A DNA stretch of 55,691 nucleotides from an uncultured Prochlorococcus sp. (GCA_902616595.1 CACMTJ010000007.1:1-55691); one strand, 5' to 3'. Positions 1 through 9,321 are shown, counted from the stretch's first letter. Notes: generated by a model not told the origin, from the sequence alone. Made by a program: numbers and translations.

Positions 1-1
1 A

Positions 2-697
2 ATTATTACACAACATGGGTGGGGACTAAATCAATATTTCTGGGATGATTATAAAGTTAATTTTTTAAATAATAATTGGCATTGGCAAGATAATGAAAGG
101 GGCTATTTTTCGACAAACAATTATCAAGCAAAATGGATTAAAAGCGAATCTAAAAAAGAAATCAGAGTGACTTTATGCCATTCATTTGGTTTTCATTTAA
201 TGCCAAAAAAAATTTTAAAAGAAGCAACTCATATTGTTCTTATAAATTCTTTTAATAATTTTCTTCCTTTAAGTAATAAGAGAAACTTTATTTTGAGGTC
301 TCTAAAAAGAATGGAAACAAAAATAATAAAAGATGAACCTAAGGATATGTTGAAAGAATTTATATATAGATCATTTTTGCCAAATCATATGAATAATAGT
401 TTTAAAAATATCTTTTATAAAAGTCTAGAGAATTTAAATAAAACTCTTCTTTTAAGTGATTTAAAAGAACTTTACATCAATAGAGATTTTCCAGTATTTT
501 TAAGAAAAGATTGCAAAATTATTTTTATAAAATCAGAAAATGATTTGATTCTTGACAACGAATCAAATAATAACTTTTTAGATTCCTTAAATAAAACACT
601 TGAAAGGAAGCCAATTTTAATTAAATTAGCTCAACAAGGTCATTGCTTGAATAATTTAAATTTATACAAGATCTTACATAATACACTTAACGATTAA
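2..697 (+). CDS. bioK: BioK-type pimeloyl-ACP methyl ester carboxylesterase (5' partial)
   Basis: The frame is open from the first full codon of the window, so the gene starts upstream. An HGWG motif lies about six residues in (typical oxyanion-hole loop of alpha/beta hydrolases), so only a few residues are probably missing. A nucleophile elbow CHSFG follows at about nt 177-191. A late Asp (SEND, about nt 534-545) and a GHC His (about nt 639-647) complete a plausible Ser-Asp-His triad. The stop is 1 nt before bioC. BioH-like esterases remove the methyl group from pimeloyl-ACP methyl ester. BioK is the non-orthologous version known from Prochlorococcus and Synechococcus. The assignment rests on fold motifs plus position in the biotin operon. 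An ATG at 167 would give a shorter frame but would cut off the HGWG region, so it is unlikely to be the start. Confidence 0.8.
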   Translation: MITQHGWGLNQYFWDDYKVNFLNNNWHWQDNERGYFSTNNYQAKWIKSESKKEIRVTLCHSFGFHLMPKKILKEATHIVLINSFNNFLPLSNKRNFILRSLKRMETKIIKDEPKDMLKEFIYRSFLPNHMNNSFKNIFYKSLENLNKTLLLSDLKELYINRDFPVFLRKDCKIIFIKSENDLILDNESNNNFLDSLNKTLERKPILIKLAQQGHCLNNLNLYKILHNTLND

Positions 698-698
698 A

Positions 699-1457
699 AT
701 GGATATTAAAAAGTGGAATGAGAAAATACAAAATAATTTCAATGATGCTGCATATCGGTATTTAGAGCATTCAAATATTCAAAAATTTTTTGCAAAAAAG
801 ATTGTTCATCTTATCAAAGAATTAAATCCCCAAAAAAAAGGTGAATGGATAGATCTAGGATCAGGTCCAGGACTATTAGCAGATGAAATAGAAAAAATTT
901 CTTCCCAAAAAGTATCCAGAATTGATTTCAGCAAGAAAATGCTTATTGAGAATAAATTATCTAGAAAAAAAATTTTATGGGATTTGAATAATTATTTACC
1001 TTCTGAAATAAATAACTGTTCTCTATTAACATCTAACTTTTGCATACATTGGTTAAACAACCCAGAAAAGATAATAAAAAATTGGTTTAGCAAATTAACA
1101 CCTGGAGGTTTTTTAATCATTTCATATCCAACAAAAGATTGTTTTCCTGAATGGAAAGATACTTGTAAAAAAATTGATATTGAATATAGTGGTCTTAATT
1201 TCCTTTGCTCTAAAGAATTATTAAAAGATTTCAAAATAACTGAAATATATTATTCAAAACAGTTTAATTATCTTGAAAATTTTGAAGATGTATATAAACT
1301 TTTTAGAAGCATTAAAAATGTAGGAGCACAATCAACAAACTGTAAACGCAAAACAGTAAAAGAGTTAAAGGAAATTCAAAAGTTTTGGCCAAAGAATTAC
1401 AATAATACAGTTAACCTTTCATGGCAAATTGAGATTCAAATCATAAAGAAATCATGA
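699..1457 (+). CDS. bioC: Malonyl-ACP O-methyltransferase BioC
   Basis: A 252-residue SAM-dependent methyltransferase. SAM motif I (IDLGSGPG) is at residues 51-58, and the start (MDIKKWNEKIQNNF.DAA.RY) is typical of BioC. BioC methylates the free carboxyl of malonyl-ACP so that fatty acid synthesis can elongate it into the pimelate moiety of biotin; the upstream BioK-type esterase removes the methyl later. It starts 1 nt after bioK and its last 4 nt overlap bioD (ATGA), so translation is probably coupled. Length fits the family. Other class I methyltransferases look similar, but the operon position makes BioC very likely. Confidence 0.9.
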   Translation: MDIKKWNEKIQNNFNDAAYRYLEHSNIQKFFAKKIVHLIKELNPQKKGEWIDLGSGPGLLADEIEKISSQKVSRIDFSKKMLIENKLSRKKILWDLNNYLPSEINNCSLLTSNFCIHWLNNPEKIIKNWFSKLTPGGFLIISYPTKDCFPEWKDTCKKIDIEYSGLNFLCSKELLKDFKITEIYYSKQFNYLENFEDVYKLFRSIKNVGAQSTNCKRKTVKELKEIQKFWPKNYNNTVNLSWQIEIQIIKKS

Positions 1458-2119
1458 GTAGTCACAAAAATATTTTCAAATTTATAATTTGTGGAACAGA
1501 TACTGATATTGGGAAAACTTTAATAAGCTCTTTTTTCGTTAAAGGATTGAATTCCTTTTATTGGAAACCTATTCAAAGTGGGATTGAATCGCAAACTGAT
1601 AGTCAAACTGTTGAAAAACTTGCACAAGTAAGTAAAGAGAAAATAATCAAAGAAGCTTATGTCTTTACAAAACCTCTATCTCCGCATTGGGCTGCTGAAA
1701 TAGATCAAAAAACTATTAACTTTGACAAGTTGAGATTGCCAAAAGTGCAAGGCTCACTAATTATAGAAACTGCAGGTGGATTAATGGTTCCAATAACACG
1801 CAATTTTTTGCAAATAGATCAAATAAAAGAATGGAATCTTCCTGTAATACTTGTATGTAAGAGCTCACTTGGCACTCTTAACCATACCCTGCTTAGTATT
1901 GAGGCCTTAAAACGAAGAAATATTGAGATTTTAGGTTTAGTAGTCAATGGCGAAAAACACTTAGATAATCCAAAAACTCTAGTTGATTTTAGTGGAATTC
2001 CTTTAATTGCTGAATTTCCTTACATCAAAAAAATAGACTCAAATAATTTAGATATACTATGGAAAGAACTACACATCAAGAATAAGTTGATCACACTATT
2101 AAACTCAAAAATAAGTTAA
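1454..2119 (+). CDS. bioD: Dethiobiotin synthetase BioD
   Basis: A 221-residue P-loop ligase that closes the ureido ring of dethiobiotin from diaminopelargonate, CO2 and ATP. The N-terminal nucleotide-binding loop GTDTDIGKT is at residues 14-22, as in BioD. The motif ETAGGLMVP in mid-protein matches the conserved ExAGG(L/A) segment. Its start codon overlaps the bioC stop by 4 nt and its stop lies directly against the bioA start. This is the penultimate biotin step before biotin synthase (BioB, not in this window). Confidence 0.95.
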   Translation: MSSHKNIFKFIICGTDTDIGKTLISSFFVKGLNSFYWKPIQSGIESQTDSQTVEKLAQVSKEKIIKEAYVFTKPLSPHWAAEIDQKTINFDKLRLPKVQGSLIIETAGGLMVPITRNFLQIDQIKEWNLPVILVCKSSLGTLNHTLLSIEALKRRNIEILGLVVNGEKHLDNPKTLVDFSGIPLIAEFPYIKKIDSNNLDILWKELHIKNKLITLLNSKIS

Positions 2120-3421
2120 ATGAAATCTTTGGTTTCAAAAACTCCAAATCAAGATTGGCACCCAAATATTTGGCCACCTTTTACGCAAATCAATAACAGC
2201 AAACCGCAGATAGAAGTAACTCATGGTAAAGATGCCCTCCTATTTACTAAAGATCCTGAAAAAGAACTAATAGATGCAATTAGTAGTTGGTGGGTAACTC
2301 TTCATGGTCATAGTAACGAATATATTGCGGACGCCATTTTTGATCAATCAAAAAAACTTGAGCAAGTAATATTTGCTGATTTCTTACATCCACAGGCAAA
2401 AAAATTAGCGGAAAGACTTAGTGAATTAACAAAACTAGAAAGATTATTCTTTTCTGATAACGGTTCTACTGCAGTGGAAGTCGCTTTAAAAATTGCCTTC
2501 CAATCATGGCAAAATAGAGGAGAGACAAGAACTCAAATAGTAGCTTTTGATGGCGCCTATCATGGTGATACATTTGGCGCAATGGCTTTAGGTGAAAGAA
2601 ATATTTTTAATGAGAATTTCGATAATCTTATGTTTCCAGTTAGAAGAGTCCCATGGCCTTCAACTTGGATGAACGATGAAGAAGTAGAAAATAAAGAAAA
2701 TAAGGCGATCCAAAAATTAGAAACTCTACTTAAAACTCCCACAGTTGCAGTAATCCTTGAGCCACTTGTTCAAGGAGCAGGAGGGATGAATATGGTTAGG
2801 CCTCAGTTTATAAAAAAAGTTTCAGAAATTATAAAAAATAATAATTCTTTGTTAATTGCAGATGAAGTATTGACTGGGTTTGGAAGATGTGGAACCCTTT
2901 TTGCTTTTCAAAAGGCAAAAATCATTCCTGATTTAATTAGTATTTCAAAAGGTTTAACAGGTGGATTTTTACCGATGGGAATAACTTTATGTAAAGAAAA
3001 AATTTTTCAATCCTTTATCGATGATTCCCCAAGAAAAACTTTTTGGCATGGACATAGTTTTACTGCTAATCCTTTAGGTTGTGCTGCTGCAAACGCTAGC
3101 CTTGATTTATTAGAAAAAGAACCACAAAAATACCTTTCATTTGAAGAAAAACATTTATCTCATCTAATTAAATTTAAAAACTTACCTTATATAAAGAAGG
3201 TAAGGGTATCCGGCACAATTGCTGCCTTCGATTTGGATATTGGGAACAAAAAAGGTTATTTCAATAATATTGGGAAAGAAATAAAGAGTCTTGCAATGGA
3301 GCAAGGTTTATTCATTAGGCCCCTCGGGAATGTTATTTACCTCTTGCCGCCTCTCTGTATAACAGATGATCAATTGGGGGAAAGTTACTGGATAATAAGG
3401 CAAATCTTAGACAATCTTTAG
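2120..3421 (+). CDS. bioA: Adenosylmethionine-8-amino-7-oxononanoate aminotransferase BioA
   Basis: A 433-residue class III PLP aminotransferase making 7,8-diaminopelargonate. Visible family marks: WPPFTQ near residue 18, SSWWVTLHGH around 55-64, SDNGSTAVE around 112-120, AYHGDT around 146-151, the PLP-contacting Asp in ADEV (D248), and the Schiff-base lysine K277 in ISKGLTGG. The ATG immediately follows the bioD stop, so this is the last gene of the biotin operon here. It converges with the next gene 8 bp downstream, and no hairpin terminator is visible in that gap. Confidence 0.96.
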   Translation: MKSLVSKTPNQDWHPNIWPPFTQINNSKPQIEVTHGKDALLFTKDPEKELIDAISSWWVTLHGHSNEYIADAIFDQSKKLEQVIFADFLHPQAKKLAERLSELTKLERLFFSDNGSTAVEVALKIAFQSWQNRGETRTQIVAFDGAYHGDTFGAMALGERNIFNENFDNLMFPVRRVPWPSTWMNDEEVENKENKAIQKLETLLKTPTVAVILEPLVQGAGGMNMVRPQFIKKVSEIIKNNNSLLIADEVLTGFGRCGTLFAFQKAKIIPDLISISKGLTGGFLPMGITLCKEKIFQSFIDDSPRKTFWHGHSFTANPLGCAAANASLDLLEKEPQKYLSFEEKHLSHLIKFKNLPYIKKVRVSGTIAAFDLDIGNKKGYFNNIGKEIKSLAMEQGLFIRPLGNVIYLLPPLCITDDQLGESYWIIRQILDNL

Positions 3422-3429
3422 AAAGAAGT

Positions 3430-3687
3430 TTAAGGTCCCTGCAGTATTGCATTTTCCACATCTTCTCTATTAATGCAGTAAGAAAATAGTCTTTTAGTTT
3501 CTTGTCCTCCACTTTCCCATATAACACTTAAATCTTCTTGTTCAAAAATAATAGTTGCATTCCAATTTGAAAGTAAAAGATACCATTTAGATGGATTATT
3601 AATATCCTTCACAGCACCTAAATCAGTTAACCACAATTCCAATGATTGCAGTGAATTTTGATTGATAGGTTTTTTAGAGGGATTCAC
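3430..3687 (-). CDS. DUF3143 family cyanobacterial protein
   Basis: An 85-residue soluble protein without signal peptide or membrane segment. The pattern of 'L..WL..LGA......PS.W.L....W.A.I..E.....V.W' matches the small DUF3143 family of cyanobacteria; function unknown. The start is a GTG. It lies 15 bp downstream of a DnaJ-domain gene on the same strand and is probably co-transcribed with it, which suggests but does not prove a shared role. Confidence 0.7.
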   Translation of the reverse strand: MNPSKKPINQNSLQSLELWLTDLGAVKDINNPSKWYLLLSNWNATIIFEQEDLSVIWESGGQETKRLFSYCINREDVENAILQGP

Positions 3688-3702
3688 AGACTTTTTAAAA
3701 AA

Positions 3703-4143
3703 TTATTTAATTAGCCAAAGCGGTATTGTCTCTAATTCTTTTCCAGTAAAAGAAGCAATAAAAATTGAACCAATTAAACTTATAGAAATGATGATAATTA
3801 AAAGAAACAACGAAAACAATTCTCCATTCGAAAAAGGTCTTCTATTTCCTATTAAATTTTGATTATTAGAATCGATTACTAAATTATTTAAAACATTAGT
3901 ATTATTTGAAATCCTAGAGTTTTCTTTTAGTTTGTCATCATATATTTTCCTTAAATCACTATTATTTAAATGTTCATAAGCTTCAAGAACTTCTTGAAAT
4001 TTATTTTTAGCGATATCTATTTCTAATGAAGTTGTATCGGGATGCAACTCAATAGAAAGTTTACAAAATGCCTTTCTTAATTCATGATTGGATGCATTTT
4101 CATTTACACCTAAAATTTTGTAATAGGAAGTTTCCCCTTTCAA
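3703..4143 (-). CDS. Membrane-anchored J-domain (DnaJ-like) protein
   Basis: A 146-residue protein with an N-terminal J domain (about residues 6-72; YYKILGV start, HPD motif at 34-36, ending in RKIYDDKL). A polar linker follows, then one hydrophobic segment (about residues 108-131) near the C-terminus. It lacks the Gly/Phe and zinc-finger regions of true DnaJ, so it is a type III J-protein. The HPD motif should stimulate an Hsp70 (DnaK) at the membrane; the client is unknown. It sits upstream of the DUF3143 gene and diverges from rsmG across 62 bp. Confidence 0.85.
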   Translation of the reverse strand: MKGETSYYKILGVNENASNHELRKAFCKLSIELHPDTTSLEIDIAKNKFQEVLEAYEHLNNSDLRKIYDDKLKENSRISNNTNVLNNLVIDSNNQNLIGNRRPFSNGELFSLFLLIIIISISLIGSIFIASFTGKELETIPLWLIK

Positions 4144-4205
4144 AATAATCTTTTATTAATATTGTAATTCTAATAAATTTTTACTAAATAGAATGTATTT
4201 AATGG

Positions 4206-4946
4206 ATGGTTAAAATTCATATTTATAACGAAATGAAAAAACAAAACATTCCAGAAGAAATTCTTTCCTTAATAACTGAAGAAGAAATAAATTTATTTCA
4301 AGAGTTACAAATTAAAATTAAAGAATTAAATAATAAGACCAATCTCACAAGATTAACTGATGGTGATGATTATTGGGTATCTCAAGTTTTTGACAGCATT
4401 TGGCCATTCAAAGCTTTCACGAATATAAATTTTAATAATAAAAAATTTTTAGATATTGGATCAGGTTGTGGCTTCCCAGGTTTAGCTTATGCAATAACTC
4501 ATCCTAATTCTGAGATATACCTAATTGATTCTTTGAAAAAGAAAACAGATGCAATAAAAATTTTAGTTGAGCAGATCAATTTCAAAAACAATATTCATGT
4601 AATCAATGATCGTGTTGAGAATTTAGCCCACCAATCGTCAATGAGAAATAATTTTAATATTGCAACAACTAGAGCGGTTAGTAACCCTTCAACAGTTTCA
4701 GAATATATACTACCAATGTTAAAAAAAGAAGGTTTTGGAGTTTTATATTGTGGCAAATGGACGAATCAAGAAAGCAAAAATCTAGATAAAACTTTAGAAA
4801 TATTAGAAGGGAAAGTTATAGATAAAAAAGAGATACTATTACCAAGAAATAAAGGCACCCGAAATATTATTCTTATTAAACCAAAGAATTTTTGTCCTGA
4901 AATTTACCCAAGAAAAGTTGGCAAACCTGAAAAAAATCCATTATGA
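4206..4946 (+). CDS. rsmG: 16S rRNA (guanine527-N7)-methyltransferase RsmG (GidB)
   Basis: A class I methyltransferase that forms m7G527 in 16S rRNA of the small subunit. The NKTNLTRL segment (residues 43-50) and the SAM loop DIGSGCGFPG (83-92) are family hallmarks, and ATTRAVS in the second half matches the conserved TTRA(V/L) motif. The listed start gives 246 residues. An in-frame ATG at 4233 (protein starting MKKQNIPEE, 237 residues) is equally plausible, since no clear Shine-Dalgarno sequence distinguishes them. The stop is 2 bp from the convergent aldo/keto reductase gene. Confidence 0.93.
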   Translation: MVKIHIYNEMKKQNIPEEILSLITEEEINLFQELQIKIKELNNKTNLTRLTDGDDYWVSQVFDSIWPFKAFTNINFNNKKFLDIGSGCGFPGLAYAITHPNSEIYLIDSLKKKTDAIKILVEQINFKNNIHVINDRVENLAHQSSMRNNFNIATTRAVSNPSTVSEYILPMLKKEGFGVLYCGKWTNQESKNLDKTLEILEGKVIDKKEILLPRNKGTRNIILIKPKNFCPEIYPRKVGKPEKNPL

Positions 4947-4948
4947 AA

Positions 4949-6142
4949 TTATTTTCTTGATAATCTTTTAGCATTCTTATCTCCAAACTTTTCTTTTAAA
5001 TTTCTCAATTTTTTTATAACTTTTTTTGGATTTATATGACCTTCTAATACTTTCAATAATTGCCCTTCAGAAACATCTACATCTAGTAAATTCGCGTTGA
5101 ATCCTGGGAACCAGTGGCTTCCATTACCAAGCAATTGATATCTAGCTCTTGCATATCCTTCCATACCCAACCAATCAATTAAATTTGAAAGCCAAAGCAG
5201 AACAGGAATATTAATATTTCCAGGAGTATATTCCCAACTTGGTAAATTTCTATTCCAATTTTGATGCCACTCTAAACCTAAGGAATTAATTGATTCCTGC
5301 CTTAATTTGTCAATTATCTTAGGCACATACTTCTCAGATTCTGATAACAACGAGACAGCTTCTAAATGCAGAGCAAAATCTGTCTCTTTTGCAATACCGA
5401 CACTCAAAGTATGGACATTTTGATTTCTTAAGCAAAAAAGATCATTAAAAACTATAGGATGAAGAGGTTTACAAAATTCCAACATTTTTCTTGAGGGAGT
5501 ATGAAGATGTCCCCCTTTATCAGTAGGACTTATTATGAAAACCCCAAGATCATGCTTTTTGGCTAAATTAATAACCTTTGTATTTTCCTGATTAATGAAA
5601 TACCAGTGCAAATTTACATAATCAAAAAAGTTTGTTGATATGGCCTTTTCAATAAGTGAAGATTTTCCATGAGTTGAAAATCCAATAGATCCAATTAAAT
5701 TTTCTTTTTGAAAATTCCTCAAAATATCAATGCAACCTCCATCTCGAATAGCCTGATGTAAATGTTCAGCAGTATTGATACCATGTATTGCTAACAAATC
5801 AATTTTTTTAACTTTCAATTTTTCAATGCTAGATAATACATCTCGCTCAAAAATTTCCGGATCACTATTTGGTGGAATCTTTGTTTGGATTATATTAGGG
5901 ATTTTCTCAGTATTCTTAAAACACATCCCTAATTGCACCTCAGAAGTTCCATAGTACTTGGCGGTTTCTACATGGCTTAAGCCATATTGTGTTGCAAGAT
6001 CTAATATATTTTCTAATTTATTTTGTTCTTCGTATGAAACCTCAGAAAAATCTAATTGATCCCAACTTTTTTGAAATCTCATACCACCTAAAGATAAAAC
6101 AGGAATCTTCAGATTGGTCCTACCAAATCTACGATATTGCAT
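4949..6142 (-). CDS. Aldo/keto reductase family oxidoreductase
   Basis: A 397-residue protein with the AKR barrel: LGGMRF near residue 18, ETAKYYGTSEVQLG (59-72), K88 in TKIPP and H120 in AIHG. The classical Asp of the D-Y-K-H tetrad appears as Glu59, as in the subgroup related to ferredoxin-fused AKRs. The C-terminal region (about 290-397) contains GMEGYARARYQLLGNGSHWFPG-like sequence of that subgroup but no CxxCxxC iron-sulfur cluster. The ferredoxin gene 10 bp upstream could supply electrons (inference). Substrate unknown. Confidence 0.82.
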   Translation of the reverse strand: MQYRRFGRTNLKIPVLSLGGMRFQKSWDQLDFSEVSYEEQNKLENILDLATQYGLSHVETAKYYGTSEVQLGMCFKNTEKIPNIIQTKIPPNSDPEIFERDVLSSIEKLKVKKIDLLAIHGINTAEHLHQAIRDGGCIDILRNFQKENLIGSIGFSTHGKSSLIEKAISTNFFDYVNLHWYFINQENTKVINLAKKHDLGVFIISPTDKGGHLHTPSRKMLEFCKPLHPIVFNDLFCLRNQNVHTLSVGIAKETDFALHLEAVSLLSESEKYVPKIIDKLRQESINSLGLEWHQNWNRNLPSWEYTPGNINIPVLLWLSNLIDWLGMEGYARARYQLLGNGSHWFPGFNANLLDVDVSEGQLLKVLEGHINPKKVIKKLRNLKEKFGDKNAKRLSRK

Positions 6143-6152
6143 CTTTTTGATA

Positions 6153-6512
6153 TTAGTGCTTATTCATTCTCGGTGGCTTTCCAAATGTTTGAAACATATC
6201 CCTATCGAGACTATTCTCTAAATCATCTAATTCTTCAAATTTGACCCAATGAATACAATCAACAGGGCATGTATCTATTGCTTCTTGTATGACATCAGAA
6301 CTATCCCCATCTTGTCTAATAGCTCGACTTCTACCATGAAATTCATCAACAGTGAAAGTGTTCGAAGCGACGTGAACACAGTACTGACAACCAATACACT
6401 TTGCTTCGTCAACCCATACAGCTTTTTCAGCTAACTGACCACCTAAAACTGGCTCATAGCCTGTAATCTCAATACTTTCCCCAGTATTATAAAATGGATC
6501 CGTAAAATCCAT
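6153..6512 (-). CDS. 4Fe-4S-type ferredoxin
   Basis: A 119-residue small acidic electron carrier. Three cysteines in CIGCQYC (C39, C42, C45) and the first Cys of CPVDC (C82) form a single 4Fe-4S ligand set; C86 is an extra cysteine. The remaining sequence (VASNTFTVDE, CIHWV) matches a ferredoxin family conserved in cyanobacteria and plastids. It lies 9 bp downstream of ycf35 and 10 bp upstream of the aldo/keto reductase gene, suggesting one transcript DUF2997-ycf35-ferredoxin-AKR. Redox partner not identifiable from sequence. Confidence 0.9.
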   Translation of the reverse strand: MDFTDPFYNTGESIEITGYEPVLGGQLAEKAVWVDEAKCIGCQYCVHVASNTFTVDEFHGRSRAIRQDGDSSDVIQEAIDTCPVDCIHWVKFEELDDLENSLDRDMFQTFGKPPRMNKH

Positions 6513-6521
6513 ATCTTGACA

Positions 6522-6914
6522 TTAGTTTTCCCACTTGGTTAAAACCAATTCAATAGAACCATCATTTTTATTTTTTTGCTCTACGATTTGATATCCATCT
6601 TCTTTAGTTTTAGAAATGATTGTTTGGTAAGCATACATTTGTGTAACTTTTGAGATAAATCTTTCTACTGGAATCTCAAATTTCCATAGATCAAGGTCAG
6701 TAACTAATTCATATGCATTAGAATTGTTATCCCATTTAAATCCAACTTGGGTATCACCAGGTAAATTCATGCTTATATCAACGGCTGTGAATTGACCTTT
6801 ATATCCTTTAACAAACTTTTCTTCTTGATTGATACTATAACCAAAATGATTTAAAGCCTTAATTAATGGCTCTACTTCTTTGAGCTGAGTTTTAATTGTA
6901 CTAAAATGTGACAT
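6522..6914 (-). CDS. ycf35: Ycf35 protein (DUF1257)
   Basis: A 130-residue soluble protein. The start MSHFSTIKTQL.....L..AL and the core VKGYKGQ..A.....P...Q.GFKW match Ycf35/DUF1257, conserved in cyanobacteria and red-algal plastids; function unknown. The first 14 nt overlap the 3' end of the upstream DUF2997 gene, and the ferredoxin gene follows after 9 bp. The overlap implies translational coupling. Confidence 0.88.
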   Translation of the reverse strand: MSHFSTIKTQLKEVEPLIKALNHFGYSINQEEKFVKGYKGQFTAVDISMNLPGDTQVGFKWDNNSNAYELVTDLDLWKFEIPVERFISKVTQMYAYQTIISKTKEDGYQIVEQKNKNDGSIELVLTKWEN

Positions 6915-7116
6915 TAGATTCGTTATTTAATTGTGTTAAGTTTTCACTTTGATTAGAGATGAAAGCATCAGAAGTTTTATTTTTAACTGTTACTTTACCG
7001 AGAGCGTCTTCGAGATTTTTTGTAGCTTCATTGCATGAATTACCAGTAAATCCCTCAACAGTCTCTTCAACTCTTCCGTCTTGATGAATTTTGAATCTCA
7101 ATGTTTTTTGAGGCAT
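6901..7116 (-). CDS. DUF2997 small protein
   Basis: A 71-residue protein whose start, MPQKTLRFKIHQDGRVEE, matches DUF2997 proteins (the KTLRFKI..DG.VEE...G..G..C pattern), commonly next to ycf35 in cyanobacteria. I chose the ATG at 7116; an upstream in-frame TTG at 7125 would add three residues with no support. The 3' end overlaps ycf35 by 14 nt. A 15-bp perfect palindrome lies 7 nt upstream of the ATG. On the minus strand a TATATAA-like box farther upstream may be the promoter. Confidence 0.75.
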   Translation of the reverse strand: MPQKTLRFKIHQDGRVEETVEGFTGNSCNEATKNLEDALGKVTVKNKTSDAFISNQSENLTQLNNESNVTF

Positions 7117-7123
7117 TAAATTC

Positions 7124-7138
7124 AAGTACTGAGTACTT
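7124..7138. promoter_or_regulatory. 15-bp palindrome upstream of the DUF2997-ycf35-ferredoxin cluster
   Basis: The sequence AAGTACTGAGTACTT is a perfect inverted repeat with one central base. It sits 7 nt before the DUF2997 ATG, in the probable 5' leader. It could be an operator or a short mRNA hairpin. It does not fit GTA-N8-TAC (NtcA), and its half-site spacing is one base short of the cyanobacterial LexA consensus. Confidence 0.3.
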
Positions 7139-7265
7139 TTACTTTATATAGAATAACGAAAATATTTTGTTTCAGTTGGTACAAGTTAATTAATTTTAAT
7201 TTTTATATTGAATATCTAATAAATAAAGTCTTTCAGTCGCGTGCTTATCAAAAAAATTAAGAAAT

Positions 7266-8033
7266 TTAGTTATAAAAACTTTGCATCCCCATTGAGTCCA
7301 AGGCAGTTTTCGCTTCTTCCATAACAGAAGGTTCTTGATCGAAAAGAGCTATCTTGGTACATTCATCAACGAAACTTTCTTGAAATGTATTGTTTAATTT
7401 TTCGTACAATCTACATAATGACCAGATGCAATTACTTCTTACACCTGGCTCATTATCTATTTTTAAACTTATTAAAAGTTGTTCTGCAGCCAATTGAGCA
7501 TTTTCCAAAGAAACATTGCCGATTTCAGCTAAAGAACTAGATGACCATAACCTTACTGCAGCTACATCGTTTTTCAAAGCATTTATTAATGGCTTCAAAA
7601 CAATTTGATTATCATAATTAGCCAAGCTCCATGCAGTTGCTCTTCTGACATAAGCATTATCGTCAGTCTCCAAAAGACTGACAAGTTTCTCAACCGCGCT
7701 AGGGCATGGATTACGACCTAAAGCATATACCACACTCATTCTTTCTACAGGACAAGGTTGATCAAGTAATGGCAACAAAAGAGGAAAAGATCTTGAATCT
7801 CTATATTCACAAAATATTCTTAAGCCCTGTATTCTTTCTTCTCTGTTACCTTTCAGCATTTTTAATGCTTCATTGCACTCTTGAGTTATATTTAAACCTT
7901 TTGGAAAGGAATCTTCATCAATTTGTGCTAGAGGATCTATTTCAATTTCTAAGGCTAATTCTCTAGCTAAAACCTCTGGATCAACAGCGATATCAACTAA
8001 GCTTTCTTTATTAGGATCCTTATTTTTTGTCAT
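7266..8033 (-). CDS. HEAT-repeat (PBS lyase-like) protein
   Basis: A 255-residue alpha-solenoid protein if started at the ATG at 8033 (MTKNKDPNKES). The longer frame to 8093 runs into a different upstream reading frame and is less likely. Successive about 31-residue HEAT motifs are visible (SFPLLLPLLD, RMSVVYALG, VEKLVSLLE, VRRATAWSLA, LKPLINALK, VRLWSSSSLAEIG, VRSNCIWSLCRL). In cyanobacteria such repeats occur in phycobilin lyases and in unrelated scaffolds. No catalytic feature is visible, so I call it a probable protein-binding scaffold of unknown role. A proposed mini-protein gene ends 17 bp upstream. Confidence 0.82.
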   Translation of the reverse strand: MTKNKDPNKESLVDIAVDPEVLARELALEIEIDPLAQIDEDSFPKGLNITQECNEALKMLKGNREERIQGLRIFCEYRDSRSFPLLLPLLDQPCPVERMSVVYALGRNPCPSAVEKLVSLLETDDNAYVRRATAWSLANYDNQIVLKPLINALKNDVAAVRLWSSSSLAEIGNVSLENAQLAAEQLLISLKIDNEPGVRSNCIWSLCRLYEKLNNTFQESFVDECTKIALFDQEPSVMEEAKTALDSMGMQSFYN

Positions 8034-8050
8034 TTTAAAAACTAAAAATA

Positions 8051-8176
8051 TTAATTTATGGGAGCAGGAGACATCATATCTCCTGGCAACCAAATTCTTG
8101 CACTAACTGCAAAGAAGGCAATCCCAAAAAGTGAGACAATAGCGAAAGGTAAAATTTTTGTCTTAATAAAACCCAA
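8051..8176 (-). CDS. Proposed 41-residue single-span membrane protein
   Basis: A reading frame too short for usual gene callers. It starts at a TTG (no in-frame ATG near the N-terminus) and encodes a basic N-terminus (GFIKTK). A hydrophobic stretch follows (about residues 8-24, ILPFAIVSLFGIAFFAV), then a short polar tail ending SPAPIN. The frame is open back to a stop at about 8222, so an alternative start farther upstream is possible. The composition resembles the many small thylakoid proteins of cyanobacteria, but I recognise no family. It lies just upstream of the HEAT-repeat gene on the same strand. Confidence 0.45.
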   Translation of the reverse strand: MGFIKTKILPFAIVSLFGIAFFAVSARIWLPGDMMSPAPIN

Positions 8177-8245
8177 AGATTTAAGATTAATTAAAACAAT
8201 AATAACCTGTTTAAGAAACTTTTAAAAAATTTTTAATGGATAATA

Positions 8246-9304
<1,059 letters not shown>

Positions 9305-9321
9305 TTATTTAAAAACTAATT

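Noticed and set aside
3333..3527. 64-codon open frame between bioA and the DUF3143 gene on the minus strand
   Set aside because: Overlaps both genes out of frame and matches nothing recognisable.
7124..7138. Palindrome considered as a LexA (SOS) box
   Set aside because: GTAC half-sites are separated by 3 bases instead of the 4 expected in the cyanobacterial consensus, and the downstream genes have no repair role.
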